From Ectobius pallidus (taxonomy: Eukaryota > Arthropoda > Insecta > Blattodea > Ectobiidae): DNA of 64,000 nucleotides. Positions 10,831-22,686 of the stretch are shown piece after piece. The notes under the pieces are model-generated. The model was not told the DNA's origin and made no database searches. It worked only from the letters and a program-made list of their open reading frames with translations. The number at the start of each line of letters is the position of its first letter. The stretch's first letter is position 1. Where the stretch lies: assembly GCA_964059195.1 (NCBI GenBank), contig CAXKWD010000005.1:141881686-141945685 (forward strand), in the 5' to 3' direction. A program made the translations under genes and the position numbers.

Positions 10831-12440
10831 TCAATACTCACACAATAACTGCTTATAACTTTCTGAGTGAGCTGGAAATTATTGAATGACTTTTTCCAAA
10901 GACTTCTTTAACCATTTACAGTTGACTGCTTCAAAGCCTTGAGGAATCAGCCCATCTTCTCTAGAAGGAACTGAAGATAATTTTATTATTCTAAAATTAT
11001 GAATTGTGATTTTGCCCAGAAACACTTCCAGAGAGCGCCATAAATAAAAGACATGACACCAACAGTATTCACTTCCCTTTGCAAAGAAGGCAGACTGCAA
11101 GCTTGAAAACCTATTCCCCCTTGGTTAATCGGCCTAGTTACAAGTATGCTAATTGCTCGAACATTGAAATCTATTATTGATAAATTTCATCTTGGATTCT
11201 TTGAGGGATGTCTTAAAAGTATCAAAGGTTGTCCCCATTTTCCTTTGTTGATGGCATCTTAATAATATAGTTTTTGAGGGTATAAGACTAAATACTCTTT
11301 GATACTTTTATTGGAATCTATGTTTTTCACTGCCATTTTATTATTTTTTACAAGTGTATTTTTAAAAGTTATTGTGCTGATTTATTTTAATGCCAAAAAT
11401 TCTCACCCCCCCACCATTTTATGAATGTATGGAAATAACTAATCTAACCTCACCTCAACCCACCCCACTGAACACATTGAAACCTGAACCCTTTTCGGTC
11501 AGTTTCGAACACTTTATTTTTTCGGAAATTTTTAATTTAAACACAATTCACTGAAAACTGCATTTTTCATCAAATGTTCCTTTTTCTCAGAAACTATACT
11601 GAATGAAAACAGAGTTATGAATTGAGGAATAGTGAAATGGCTCATACTTTTCGTTTCTCATTGCATCATAGAGAGTGGAACACTTCCAAAAGCATTATTG
11701 CTTTACAGATTTTATTTAGTTCCCTTGTCTACAAAAACTGAAATTAGAAATATTGTTTTTCCCTCCATTCCTCATGTATAATATTGCACTGTACTGTATA
11801 TTGTTAACACATGTTTGCAGTAGTTACATCTAGTTATTAAATTTTGTAATGTCTTAATGCACAGTTAGTGAAATGTTACATTATTTTTTGGTTCAGCTGA
11901 ACATGAAACTCTGAACTGGAGGCATGAATTTTGTTTCTTCGGGTGGACCATGTAAATAGTAAATGTATTCATATGCTCTTAACATGGCATTTAAATGATT
12001 ATTTCTACTAAGTTATTTTTGTGACATATAACACAAAAGCTCTAGTTCAAATGAATATTAATTCCCGAACAGTACCATATTGATGGTGTGTCTTTTGTGT
12101 TATGCAAGTTTTGCCATTTGGTAATCATTTGTGAACTCTGGCCAAGTTACCAGTATCAACATTAGTCTAGTCATGAATTCTTTTTTGTATATACGGAGTT
12201 CTTGATCATTTTGTTTAAACTGAAGTTAACAACAACACTGATGTATAGTGATGTATGGTTGTCACATGTTACGGGTTTCATGGACAATATACAATTTCCT
12301 AGTATAAAAACATGTTCAGGCGAAAAGTCCGCAATTTTGTTTTGATGTTGCAAATTTTAAACATTCTGGACAACTTAAATTGCTGCCAGGTAACAATACT
12401 TATCCCATCAGTGAATTTGTGTACTCTTCACTGCCCTTAT
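10831..12440. other. Intergenic, no feature recognised
   Basis: AT-rich, with no convincing ORF, exon or terminal repeat on either strand. Confidence 0.45.
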
Positions 12441-12441
12441 A

Positions 12442-13449
12442 TAGGGTGTCCTGCTTAGAAGGATTGAGAAATAAGTGATAATTTCAAGTATTAATAATGG
12501 TTTATTAACTAGTCTTTTTACATAAATTGAAGTATAAAATGCATGCACCTCGAGTTTCCCTCAGACACCTAAACGGTATTCCACCTCCTGCCAAGTGTTC
12601 TCTAGCATATGTGGAGTGACTAACACTGCTGCATTTTCAATGCGTTGTCTCAGTTCTTGCAAAGTGTGAACTTTACGTTCATACACAACACACTTCACAA
12701 AGCCCGAGGAAAAATTTCAGAGGGTTTTGGGTGGCCAGGCGATGGGTTCCAATCCACTCATCAGGAAAGCTCTCATCCAAGAAGCCATGAATAACTCCAT
12801 TGTAATGCGGTGGAGTTCTGTCTTGCTGAAAAACTGATCCTGGGGCAGTTGGTCAACAGCAAAATTCGCGGGTGCGCGGGCAAAGAGAGTTAAATCCACC
12901 ATGCAAAAAATTGAGATATGTCCATAGAGTTATAGATAAACATGTTCTCTACATTTGTGTTAAGTCCAGTAAGTCATATTCACAAACGTATGGTAGTTAT
13001 GGACGTGTGCCTCTTGTGTTTATCCATCTCTAAAGCAATGTTGGGCGGGTAAAGTGTGTTAAGTCACTCTAATTCTCAGTAATAAGAAAGTGGACTTAAC
13101 TCTCTTTGCCCGCGCACCCGCAAATTAACATCTAGGTACACGTTTCTCTATCTACATTCCACATACACCAACATGGTGTTTAACACATGTAACATTATTA
13201 TTCTTCTAACCATAGCATGCACTGATTTTTCTGTTATGGTGTCCACAAGCTTACATTAGCGTGATTGCAGTACTACTGAATGACATTCAGTTCTTTTTTT
13301 CATTGCACATAGTTGCCCATGTGCATGATCACGATCCTTATTGTAGCTGACAGTTTCTGCATCTTGTCAGATGTAAATCACAGCAAAATCTTCCTGTGGT
13401 TTTAAATAAAGAGCATCTATTTCTCAATCCCTCCATGCGGGACACACTG
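12442..13449 (-). mobile_element. IS630/Tc1-type DNA transposon, decayed
   Basis: Flanked by TA (12440-12441, 13450-13451), with about 30-bp inverted termini: AGGGTGTCC.GC at the left and the complement of CAGTGTGTCCCGC at the right, both followed by GGATTGAGAAATA. On the minus strand, between about 12850 and 12560, is a broken DDE transposase C-terminal region: QQDRTPPHYN, then a DEWIG block and, near the end, LLAGGGIPFRCLRETRGA. The QQDxxPPH box is the second catalytic region of this arthropod family. Stops and frame changes make it a pseudogene. A MITE is inserted upstream of that box (12867-13121). Confidence 0.8.
12867..13121. mobile_element. Nested palindromic MITE
   Basis: The termini GCGGGTGCGCGGGCAAAGAG and its complement, extending into AGTTAA / TTAACT, form a perfect inverted repeat of more than 25 bp. 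They are flanked by AAATT on both sides (12862-12866, 13122-13126), a likely target duplication. The GC-rich ends contrast with the AT-rich host. It is nested inside the IS630-type element and therefore younger. No coding capacity. Confidence 0.8.
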
Positions 13450-13499
13450 TATTTTGTGGGTGGTAGAGTACAATTACTTCCACAAAGTCTCTGGGTTTT

Positions 13500-13848
13500 T
13501 ACGTATATACCTTAGGAGCGAGTCTCACCGTTCGTAGAGTTCCTGCCTAGGGGAGGTAGCTGCACCCTGATTGGCTCAGCTCTTCTATCCCACTCCACGT
13601 GTTGTCTGTCTCTGTCTCTCTGCGGCATTATCCCTCCACTCAACTATTATAGTATTTTCTACGACTGGCAACGTTCTGCATGATCTTCACTCTGTGCTCA
13701 ACAGTAGCTCACTGATCTTACGCACAGCGAATCCGCGCAAGCTGGTAACGAGAAGCTCACTGGCTGGGTTAGTCTTCAAGGCCAGAGACTTTGTGGAAAG
13801 TAATCGTACTCAAATAGTGGCACTGCACAAATAGCCTATTATTAATTA
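13500..13848. other. Unassigned, mildly GC-rich stretch
   Basis: Less AT-rich than its surroundings, with a CT-rich block (gtctgtctctgtctctctgc, about 13604-13623) and an 87-codon open frame (13571-13834 +) that shows no recognisable motif. It could be an old element or a promoter region; I see nothing that decides it. Confidence 0.3.
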
Positions 13849-13856
13849 CTCATAAG

Positions 13857-15019
13857 TAGGGACCGGATTCTTAGGTTTTTACCTATTTTTTTCCTTACTT
13901 CCAAAACAAAAAGCGCTCATACACTTTTTCGAATCATGTCCATAGGATTCACCCACATTAATTCTATAGCACCTAAAAATACCTAAATGGGGCATAAAAA
14001 CCTAAATATACCTAAACGGGATATAAAACCTAAAATATCTAATTCAGGCTACTTTTTTGTCTTTTTTGTTTGTCGGTTAAGAAATCGGTATTTTGCGGAG
14101 AGACAATTTTTGTTGGGTTGAAATTAATACCACCAGCGTTTCGTTCAACCCATTGTCGTCTAGGATGGGCAGTATCTAGAGAGGAAGTGTAAGTGTACCG
14201 GCGTATTCCTTTTAAAATATTCGTACGAACAACCATTGTTGCCGTGTATGAACAAGGGTATAGATTCCTGTGTTTTAAAGCGCTTGTTTGCATTTAGTAC
14301 TGCCCTGTTATTCATACTGAGTGGTCACACTGTGAGTTTTAAGTAGACGTGTTAATTATTATGCCGAAACAAATGAAATCGAGTTTATTCCGGCAGTGGA
14401 TTGGCGACGACCTGAATTTCACTACCGATGGCAAAGTAATATTTTGTCAAGCCTGCCAGAAACACGTATGTGTTATTTACCTTTCTAGAAAAGGGGGAAG
14501 TTTTCGTCCCTAGTTGATCTGTTGTGCGGTGCGTAACAACCGAAGAAAGGAAAATAATCAGTTTCACATTATCCACATCCAACCATAAAGTACGAGTATT
14601 TTACTCACTGTATTAGAAGCATCGGATTCGAATCCTGAGAAGGGTAGTGTCTAGATACAGTATTAACTATTAACTAAGAGATAACAGGAAGAACTTCACA
14701 GTTGAGAATCTTGAAAGATATTTAGTGATATAGGCTACTGTAACCAGGAAATGTGAGGCAATCTTATTTTCACTGCTTCTTGTGATTGTTTATGCTTTCT
14801 TTCTTCAATTGTATAATATTGTACTAAAGCAAGTTTACACAAATTTAAGTCAATTTGGTTAAGTTAAACTTTACAAGTATTATTTATAGAATCCTATGTA
14901 GCATATTCAAATTCATTCTACCCAAAAACGATATTTTGGACAAAAAACCTAAAAAAAACTATTTCACCTAATGGAAAACCTAAAACAGTGTTTTTAAAAA
15001 CCTAAAAATCCAGTCCCTA
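13857..15019 (+). mobile_element. hAT element, internally deleted
   Basis: The termini TAGGGACCGGATTCTTAGG (left) and the complement of TAGGGACTGGATTTTTAGG (right) are followed by repeated 'ACCTAAA' subterminal words. An 8-bp target duplication with one mismatch is present: CTCATAAG (13849-13856) and ATCATAAG (15020-15027), the length diagnostic of hAT. Only the first transposase exon (14361-14465) is visible; the DDE catalytic and dimerisation regions are absent in 1.16 kb. Confidence 0.85.
14361..14465 (+). pseudogene. BED-type zinc-finger exon of a hAT transposase
   Basis: An ATG-initiated 35-codon reading (MPKQMKSS, then FRQWIGDD, then FCQACQKH) ends at a donor-like CAC|gtatgtg. FCQAC supplies the first cysteine pair of a BED-like DNA-binding finger, as in CGG-binding hAT-derived proteins. 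The rest of the finger would lie in a following exon, which I could not find before the right terminus, so the element is a non-autonomous remnant. Confidence 0.6.
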
Positions 15020-16055
15020 ATCATAAGTAACTAATAAAAATATATTTCCTGTTTTAGTCTACTATTGTGATTTTAAGGAAGGAATTTAAAAGAAACTGTT
15101 AATTTAATGAATATGACAATGAAAACTCTAGTGCTGTAACAGATATAAAGCCATTTCAGAATTTGGTAATGATATGGACTATCAATTAGGTGAATCATGT
15201 TTCTGGTTTTTCCAACAGTTTAAGAACATTATTTTAGAGAAAATTGGTTATTGGGAAACAGGATTTTCTGTAAAATACATTTTTCAAGTCTTGTTTTTCT
15301 ATAATGGGTTTATACCGTAAACATCAACCCTTAAAAACTCTTTCATTTCCGGAATGAAAATTCACCTGTCATAGAAATACCCTAATTGCGAAAATCACAA
15401 TACTACTTCACTTCAAAGTGTGTTTATCTGTTATTGCAATAGAACTCGCTAACTTCATCATCTGTTGTGAATTCTAACAAAGAAAGATATAAAAGCATTT
15501 CTGACTTACCTATATAGGAGAGAGTGTAATAAAGGAATTAAAATTGTGTGCCCCTAAATCATAGTAGAGCAAAATTCGTTAAAATTTACATTTTAATGAC
15601 AACACATTCTTAGTGATCTAAAGAAGACTAATATTAATAGCCCATTGAGCATTAATAAAATCTCAAAATTTACATCTGATCACATAAATATGCACAACGT
15701 TGCATTAGCATTCAGTTATTAAGTGCCAGAATGATACTTTATAAGATAAGGGAAAATGTCTGTACACGCAACAATAACTCAAATACGCTTTATCGTATTT
15801 TCATGAAACTTTGTATACGCATTTATAATATCCATGGGAAGAAGCCTGTTGATATTAAACCAAATCGGTTGACCGCTACTGGAGTAAAGCCCAATTTAGT
15901 GCCTATTTTATGGTAATATATAAGAATTTATCAAATGCAAATCGGTTATCATGACATATTGTTTTAGAGTGTCCATATACGGCTTTGGAAGTTGCAATCC
16001 ATTTTGCTTTGACAAGTAACACTGTTTCTACACATGTGCTTATCAAACTAAAGCA

Positions 16056-16140
16056 TTAAACTGAGCGAGGTGACCGAGATGGTAACTTGTTGGACTCGCA
16101 TTCTGGTGGTCCCTGGTTCAAATCCCGTAGCCAGCCAATT
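16056..16140 (+). repeat. tRNA-derived SINE head
   Basis: Contains an A-box-like TGACCGAGATGG and a B box GGTTCAAATCC at tRNA spacing. The stretch does not close a clean acceptor stem, and a T-run follows at about 16147. It is more likely the promoter head of a truncated SINE than a working tRNA gene. Confidence 0.5.
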
Positions 16141-16866
16141 TGACATTTTTTTTATATGAGAGTGCGATTGTAAAGATATCACAAATCTGTATAGTTCTGC
16201 TGATGCTGGATGATATTAATCTTGTTTTTTTAAAAAAAGAAATATACCTTTGTTCTTCCTTAAGTCCTTCTTAATGAATCAATCTGGAGCTTAACTCTGA
16301 ATTCGATTTAAAAAAATTAATATTCTGCATATCATAATTGCATTTATAACTGATTAAACACAAGCATTCTGGCACTTTGTTATATCAGTTTACCTGATTC
16401 TATTAACATTACAAGTTGTATAATTTCTACTTTCCCCCCCTTCGTTTTGAGAATCTATCTTAAATTATTGTATGAAATAATTTAAGGTTTTAACTTAAGA
16501 ATTTGACAATTTCTCATAAATTACGAATTCAACCACTGTTGACCATAAATTCATATGTACCGTAACTTTCTAGAAGAAATTACTGTTGTTTATTCCCTTT
16601 TGAGATTTTATGCTCTACTATAGTATTTTAAATCATAGACCATGGGTTCCCTACCTTAAATTAGTACAGATAAGATCTGTCTATACAGACTAAATATTTT
16701 ACTGTATAATTAATAATCTGTATATATTGGTCAAATCCTAGCTTTATTAAGACAGGTTTAAGTAACAGTATGCAGCCATCTCTAAATATTTATCCACACC
16801 AAACAAACATCAAGATGATCGAGACAAAAGAATTCTATTATTGTTCCCAATTTCCGCTGAATCAAA

Positions 16867-17060
16867 TACAATAAAAAGATGTGTTTAAAATTATTACAAA
16901 ATCAGTGGATGAACGTTAAAAAATTAAAACATCTTCCTTATGATCAGTACTGTTTGAGGTGTCACCTGAGGAAGACTCAAGGGAGAGTCGAAACGTGTTT
17001 TAATTTTTTAACATTTACCCACTGATTTTGTAATAATTTTAAACACATCTTTTTATTGTG
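16867..17060. mobile_element. Hairpin MITE with about 70-bp arms
   Basis: ACAATAAAAAGATGTGTTTA (left) and its complement (right) begin near-continuous inverted arms. These run through 'attattacaaaatcagtgg' and 'gttaaaaaattaaaaca', around a central AGGAAGACTC block. Transcription through it would give a long hairpin RNA. No coding capacity. Confidence 0.75.
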
Positions 17061-17819
17061 TTTAATAAAGTGTCTTGAAAGTGTTCAAAAGACAAAAACT
17101 TTAACTTCGTATGTACTTTTATGTTTATACCTATTTCTATCATCGCTTTCATCCATATATGATCATTATTTTCATAAAGATGTTCCATGTTTTTATTTTA
17201 AGAAGAATCATGCCTCGAGTTATGACTTCAATTATTGTAAATAGTGAGTCCGAATGAGATGAAGGAATGAAAATCAATGTTTGTTCTTGAGATAATCTGT
17301 TGTTCTCCATAATCATGAAGAATTGATGTGGCTATGTTGTTCTTTACTCAGTCCGATCATTTTCTTATAGCTCATTTAAGTTGTAAATATCTATTACAAA
17401 ATGGTTTTGTGGTAATTACAAAATATTTTAATCTATTGCCAAATCCATATTTTATAAGTTAATGAAGTACTTTGTAATGATAAAAAGAAGTTTTTATTAA
17501 TCATACATGTACATATACAGTAACCTCCCTCTCCCAAGTATTGTACGTAGTACTGGTTTCTACTTCAAAATATAATTTAATTATGTCTATACAATTTAGA
17601 GAACTCGTATCATGATTTTTCTCCCTTGCATATTAAATAGTCCTTGATTTGATTTCCCATCCTTTAAAAGTAGCCTATGTTGTGGAACTGTCCGCCACAA
17701 GGGACTTTTAAGATGTTTACAGTTATAGTTACAGTTTATTTAATATGTCATTATTATTGTCTTTCCATATTTTTGCCAACATTATTTCACTTCATTATTA
17801 TTATTTCATTATTGAAATT

Positions 17820-18540
17820 TAATATTAGACCTCAAGAGTATGATCGAGACAAATACTTTAGATTCTTAGGCATTCACATTGAACCTGGCTTGGGCTGGAA
17901 ATCTCATACAAACTATGTTGCTAGCAAAATTAGTAAAAGTTTATTTATCTTAAGGCTACTAAGTCACAGCCTAGGTCCTGCTTCCTTATTAACTGTTTAC
18001 ATGCTTTTGTTCACAGCCACCTAAGTTACGGAATTCTGTTATGGGTCAATCATTCTACTGCTAAGAAAATATTTATTTTGCAGAAAAAAGCTGTGAGGAT
18101 TATCAGCGTAGCTCCCTTTGGATCTCATTGTAAACCTTTGTTCTCTAAATTAGGGATCTTGAGTTTGCCATCAATGTATGTCTTGAGCTGCCTGCTGTAT
18201 ATGAAAAATAATGTTTGCACTTCCACTGCTAATCTTTATACTCATAATTATTTAACTCGAAATAGAGATAACGTTTATCCGAATAAAAACAAATTCAGCA
18301 TCACTCAAAGAAGTTTTGACACAGTCTCTATCATATTATTCAATAGTTTACGGCATTAAGAAGTCAACCTTAAAAGCCTTCAAGAGGGCACTCAAGACTA
18401 AATTGGTGGCCAACCCAATCTATGACCTTGACGAACTTTTCAGTATCAATTGGTAGCCCATAATGTTTAGTTTTCTGACATTGCTATACATTCTGTGAAT
18501 GTCTCCAGCATAAGAACTCTTATCTATCTATCTATTTAGG
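17820..18540 (+). pseudogene. Non-LTR reverse transcriptase C-terminal fragment
   Basis: Translation shows the region after the RT core of a Jockey/CR1-like LINE: FLGIHIEPGLGWKSHTNYVASK, then HSHLSYGILLW, LQKKAVRII, FNSLRH and LKTKLVANPIYDLDEL. A single-base frameshift near 18000 separates the first two blocks, and a stop follows NSLRH. A (TATC)n tail at about 18525-18535 is consistent with the 3' end. The 5' side, with the catalytic YxDD region, is missing. It is distinct from the LINE family at 25406-28080. Confidence 0.8.
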
Positions 18541-18886
18541 TTGCAGTCAATTAGGTGTAAGGTGTTCTCAAATTTGTGGGATTGGTCCTGGCCCAGGTCA
18601 GTGGCATGAATGTGTGTGTACATACGACACTTTAAACTTCATGCCTGCATGAAAACAAAAACAAAAACTAAAGACAATTTCAGTACGATGATGATGATTA
18701 CTAGCCTGGGTAACTGACTTTCATTCTGATACTGCTACTCCATTTTTTCACATTTTGACTTTTTCAAATCACAGTTTAATTTTGTAGGATTCTGAATATT
18801 TTTTTTAGTAAATTCTACATTTCGAAATGACATTTGTCAATATTTATCCTTGTTTTTAATTTTTACAGCATTGTAGTTATCACTGA

Positions 18887-19130
18887 GACCATCTGCATGG
18901 TCTAGTGGTTAATGTTACTGACTGGATCCACATGTCTGGGTTCGATTCCCGGCACCTCTGATTTTTCTGAGGTAGGGAAGTCTGGAATGGGCTGCATTCA
19001 GCTTAGTGACACAGACTGAGAAGCTACTTGATAGAGAAGTAGCGGCTCTGGTTCAGTAAGCCATCAGTAACAGCCATGGGAGTCAGCTTGCTGACCACAT
19101 GCCCCCAATCCGGTCATGGAGTTTAGTTTA
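18887..19130 (+). mobile_element. tRNA-derived SINE with 14-bp target duplication
   Basis: Begins with A box TGGTCTAGTGGTTA and B box GGGTTCGATTCCCGG, and ends in CATGGAGTTTAGTTTA. It is flanked by GTAGTTATCACTGA on both sides (18873-18886 and 19131-19144), a perfect duplication. It is the same family as 40090-40406 (minus) but lacks about 70 bp of the 3' half, around the segment that ends in the GTAGGCC block. Confidence 0.9.
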
Positions 19131-19234
19131 GTAGTTATCACTGAATCATTTCAGTGAGTAAACACACATTGTTATTCAAATTCCTGTGTGATGTAACTCC
19201 TATAATGGGAACAAATTGTTCTTAATATGTTACT

Positions 19235-19310
19235 TAATTCAGGCCCGACGAGAGGGAGGGGCAGCCGGGGCTATAGTCCCGGGCCCAAAAGGGGGCCCGG
19301 CCGACCAGGT
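19235..19310. other. GC-rich self-complementary segment
   Basis: GC-rich words (GGCAGCCGGGGC, CCCGGGCCC, GGGGGCCCGG) in AT-rich DNA, able to fold on themselves. They resemble a transposon terminus, but no matching second end was found. Unassigned. Confidence 0.35.
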
Positions 19311-19455
19311 TTTATTTTTTTACTTTCTAAATTTACTCTAAAATAAAATTGGTTAGGTTATACGTCAATAAACAGCTTAAGTTATGTTTTATGTGTTTAT
19401 TTTATCTGCATTGTCCTGTCGTACCTTGGGGTACATACTTCGGTCAGAATCTTTT

Positions 19456-19628
19456 GAGACAGTGGAATGGGTAGAAATTTTCCGCTTTAGAACCGGCCCT
19501 AAAGAAAACAGGTAGCAAGTCTGTCTCACTCTTACGTAGATACGATATTGTGTTAGAGTGAGACATACATACTTGTTTGCTTTAGGCCCGGTTCTAGAGC
19601 GGACAGTATCTATTCTTTTCACTGTCCC
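19456..19628. mobile_element. Hairpin MITE
   Basis: Inverted arms: GACAGTGGAATGGGTAGA on the left pairs with the block ending in CACTGTC on the right, and the stem continues through CGCTTTAGAACCGG and its near-complement, to a short loop near 19540. No coding potential. Confidence 0.7.
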
Positions 19629-20941
19629 ACAACATATAATCAGGTGAAATTAATATAGGGAAAGAATGACGTAAGCTGTCCTTAATTACAGTAGCAACCG
19701 ACACCTCAGAAGCACACTAATATCTACAACTCCATATAAATACAGCTTGGAGGCGTGAGGATTGCAATTTTTATCTTTCATAATAATAAGCCAAAAGTAT
19801 GTTCTTACCGAAATATTTGTAGTGAAATATATTTAACTGTCGTCTGATGCTGAGATTAGAATAATATAATTTAATATCGTTTAAACAGGACATACAAGAT
19901 GCCCTTCCATTGATATGAACCAAAAAAAAAAAAAAAAATAACGTGTCATTCCTTACTGAAATGGTTACGAGAAGCCATAAGTGATTGTATTGTTTTTTCT
20001 GATCTAGCCAATCAAAAGAGTTCTCGTGCATGTCCCGACTCTTACGAATAGGATACGGGGTTCAAATTCGGAAATTGATTTTAAAATTGAAAACGAAAAG
20101 ATATTGCGTCATTCTGTTCATCATTTGTTAGTATATTGTGTTTCCTTGGAGATAAACAAATTGATTACTGTAAAACAATTTGGATGGAACTCCATCGCAG
20201 CTATTAAATTTCTAGTTTATTTTTTCCATACATAACAGTAAGTTGCTTTCGTATTATAATTTAATAACATTTCCTTATAGAAATAATGGAAATTGGGTAT
20301 TGTATTTTCCATAATTATTATGATAGAATGCAATTGAAAGAAAAGAATTTTCCTGTTAATTTTTGTAGTTACGTTGTAGGATAATTTTCACACCGAATCA
20401 ATTATTTTCTTTGAAATTAACAAACCTAATACAGCAGCGATAGTTTCCGACGCATTCACTATACCGAACAAGTTAGCGCGAGCGGTAAAAGTGATTTTAG
20501 AAGTAATGAAAATTTGCTGTATTTGTCAATTTGTCACCAGTATGTTATACAAAACTCGTTGGTACAGGGACTCATGTTCCCAGAGCGTGGTGATGAATTA
20601 TCTGGTCACAATTTTATTATATTATTCTACTTTAATATTTTTACACATTTATTCGGTCAGGAAACTCAGCAGATAAATCAGGCTCACACCTGGAAGACAC
20701 ATTACTAATGTCGGTAGTGACTATTTTAAGAAAAATGAACAATGAATAGTATTTTGTCTGAAATGTTGAAATTAATTCGAATCACTTTTACCTGTTAGTT
20801 TGTCACAAAAGTCATATTTATAATTATTATTCGCAAACTTTTGGTGACAAAATTGTTTTCCAGTAACTCATAATCGTGGATGTCTGGTCAGCCTAAGTAA
20901 AAATCTTCTTTTAATTTGACTCGTACCCTTGCAGCTTCATC

Positions 20942-21229
20942 ATGTCTGAAGCAAAGGCACAAAAGAAGGAAGAGGGAGCAGAAGCAACGACTCCTGAAGA
21001 ACCAGAAGTCGAGACTGAAAGTGTCAACACTTTAGCTAGCAGTCCGGAACAGTTGGAATTGAAAATGCTATCAGATGATAAGGAACAGCTGGAATTGAAA
21101 ATGGTATCAGATGATAAGGAACAGCTGGAATTGGAACCGGTATCGGATGATAAACCCGAATCCCCAGACAAAGAAGCAGAAGAGAAAGCTAAGAAGCCGA
21201 AGCGGCCTTGTTGTGGAGGAACCAGATGA
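20942..21229 (+). CDS. Small acidic repeat protein, function unknown
   Basis: A 95-residue protein, Glu/Lys-rich and probably disordered. It starts MSEAKAQKKEEG, contains three consecutive 12-residue repeats of the form EQLELKMxSDDK (residues about 38-73, 36-bp DNA repeats) and ends in KKPKRPCCGGTR, whose vicinal cysteines are the only ones present. The ATG lies 7 nt after a good acceptor (cgtacccttgcag, exon from 20935), so a non-coding 5' exon should lie upstream. AATAAA follows the stop closely. No domain recognised and no signal peptide. A retrocopy or chance ORF is possible, but the acceptor, the in-frame repeats and the poly(A) signal favour a real gene. Confidence 0.6.
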   Translation: MSEAKAQKKEEGAEATTPEEPEVETESVNTLASSPEQLELKMLSDDKEQLELKMVSDDKEQLELEPVSDDKPESPDKEAEEKAKKPKRPCCGGTR

Positions 21230-21236
21230 TGCTCCA

Positions 21237-21242
21237 AATAAA
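21237..21242 (+). promoter_or_regulatory. Poly(A) signal
   Basis: AATAAA 8 nt after the stop codon of the small acidic protein. A second AATAAA lies at 21369-21374 and would give a more usual 3' UTR length. Confidence 0.5.
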
Positions 21243-22411
21243 ACAAGTTAAATCAAATATCAATTTATACCTAGCATACGAATAATCAACCTTTACTGCC
21301 ACAGTCTTTATACTGTTACTGACTGTTAATAGGGATTATGCCTATTTCAAAATCATTTAGTTGGTAAATAAATAAAACTGAAATAGAAAGTCAAAGTTTT
21401 AATGTTCCACAATTTTCTTGCTCAAACCTAAACTGAAATTTTATGTGACAGAATCAGGTGACGTGGCCATACCCAAAAATTACTGCCTCAATTCATCCAA
21501 AGGCCTCGAAAAGAAGTGATTAATTACGTACTGGTATACCCCGGTAACAAATCCGCTGTGAATATCCCCTTACGGGATCACCAGGGGTCGCTCACGAACC
21601 TAAGGAATACCTTACCTTATAGGATCGATAGAAAAATAACATCATTCATGTCTCGCGAAGACACTGTTTTGAAATTTAACTATATTTTATTGGTTTTAAA
21701 ATTTATTTTGAAGATACCGAAGACATTATTCTTTTGTTACGTATTGTAATTATTTATAAATACGTCATTTTTACTTTCTCGGGTGTGGCAACCTACATGT
21801 GTAAGAAGCCGATTATTTTAATATTTAATAATAGCTGTTGCTTAGGCTGTTTAACAACCCTTACGTGCTACCAAACATATGCATTTCACCCCACTCACGT
21901 ACTAAAACAGGTTGTCCAGTTGCGAGTTATTATTATTTTTTTACATTCCGGGTTCAATTTCAGCCCCTTGCAGTGGAAACAGGCAGCATGTTTTGCTTAT
22001 TGTGGCGCTTCGATTCTGCTGTCAAAATTTCAAGTTAGAATTGGACATTTTACACAGTCTCCTTCTTGGTACCGTGCAATGCAATAGTAGACACCTTCCA
22101 CCTACTCTCCCCCTCACCGGTGCCACTCTTGCTACTTGGACCGCTCTCTACGTAAATTTATTAAATTCCCATAAGAAATTGAATTCATTTTTTGTTTCTG
22201 CTATCATGTACACTGTAACATTACCCTTTTCCTTTGGAAGAAACTGTCATTAGAAGTCAAAAGAATATTAGTTCTTAAGTTAAACTCCTAATGAAACTCA
22301 ATAACAATAATGTTACATCGGCGACGATTTTGGGGGGAAGGTATTTTCTGCCTGATTTTATGTTTTCTGCCCTCAGTATTAAGAAGTAGAGGTTATAATC
22401 TTATATTCTTG

Positions 22412-22425
22412 CCCCCCCCCCCCCC
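22412..22425. repeat. Poly-C tract
   Basis: Fourteen consecutive C residues, unusual in AT-rich DNA. Confidence 0.9.
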
Positions 22426-22525
22426 AAGAATATTTTCAAGTCATGACGCGCTAGGACTTAGTTTCAAGAGAAACTTAACAATTTAAACAAGCCGCCATTT
22501 TCCTCACGCGTCGTCCCTGATGCGC

Positions 22526-22686
22526 CAGCGTATTCCTTTTCTCAGCTTCATTCTTAAATCCAAGCACCATCTCCACAAGCCGATGGAACCGATGCCAAAG
22601 CGCTGTGGAAACCGGTGGCAACAATGACGTCATTACTGGGCTTTGGAATAAAAGTGCTGACAGCGCTGAGAAAAGGAATAAGCTTC
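22526..22686. repeat. Imperfect inverted repeat
   Basis: GCGTATTCCTTTTCTCAGC on the left and GCTGAGAAAAGGAATAAGC on the right enclose a relatively GC-rich centre with smaller palindromes. It may be a small MITE; no clear target duplication. Confidence 0.5.

Larger units (their letters stand above)
15028..17670. other. Intergenic with short repeats only
   Basis: AT-rich DNA without a supportable gene. It contains the tRNA-like head at 16056-16140 and the hairpin at 16867-17060, annotated separately. Open frames of about 60 codons are of the size expected by chance. Confidence 0.45.

Noticed and set aside
16056..16140. Functional tRNA gene
   Set aside because: A and B boxes are present, but the arms do not pair into a clean cloverleaf; kept as a SINE head.
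21516..22253. Several overlapping + strand open frames
   Set aside because: Frames of 66-117 codons overlap one another with no motif, and none has splice support. Chance ORFs.
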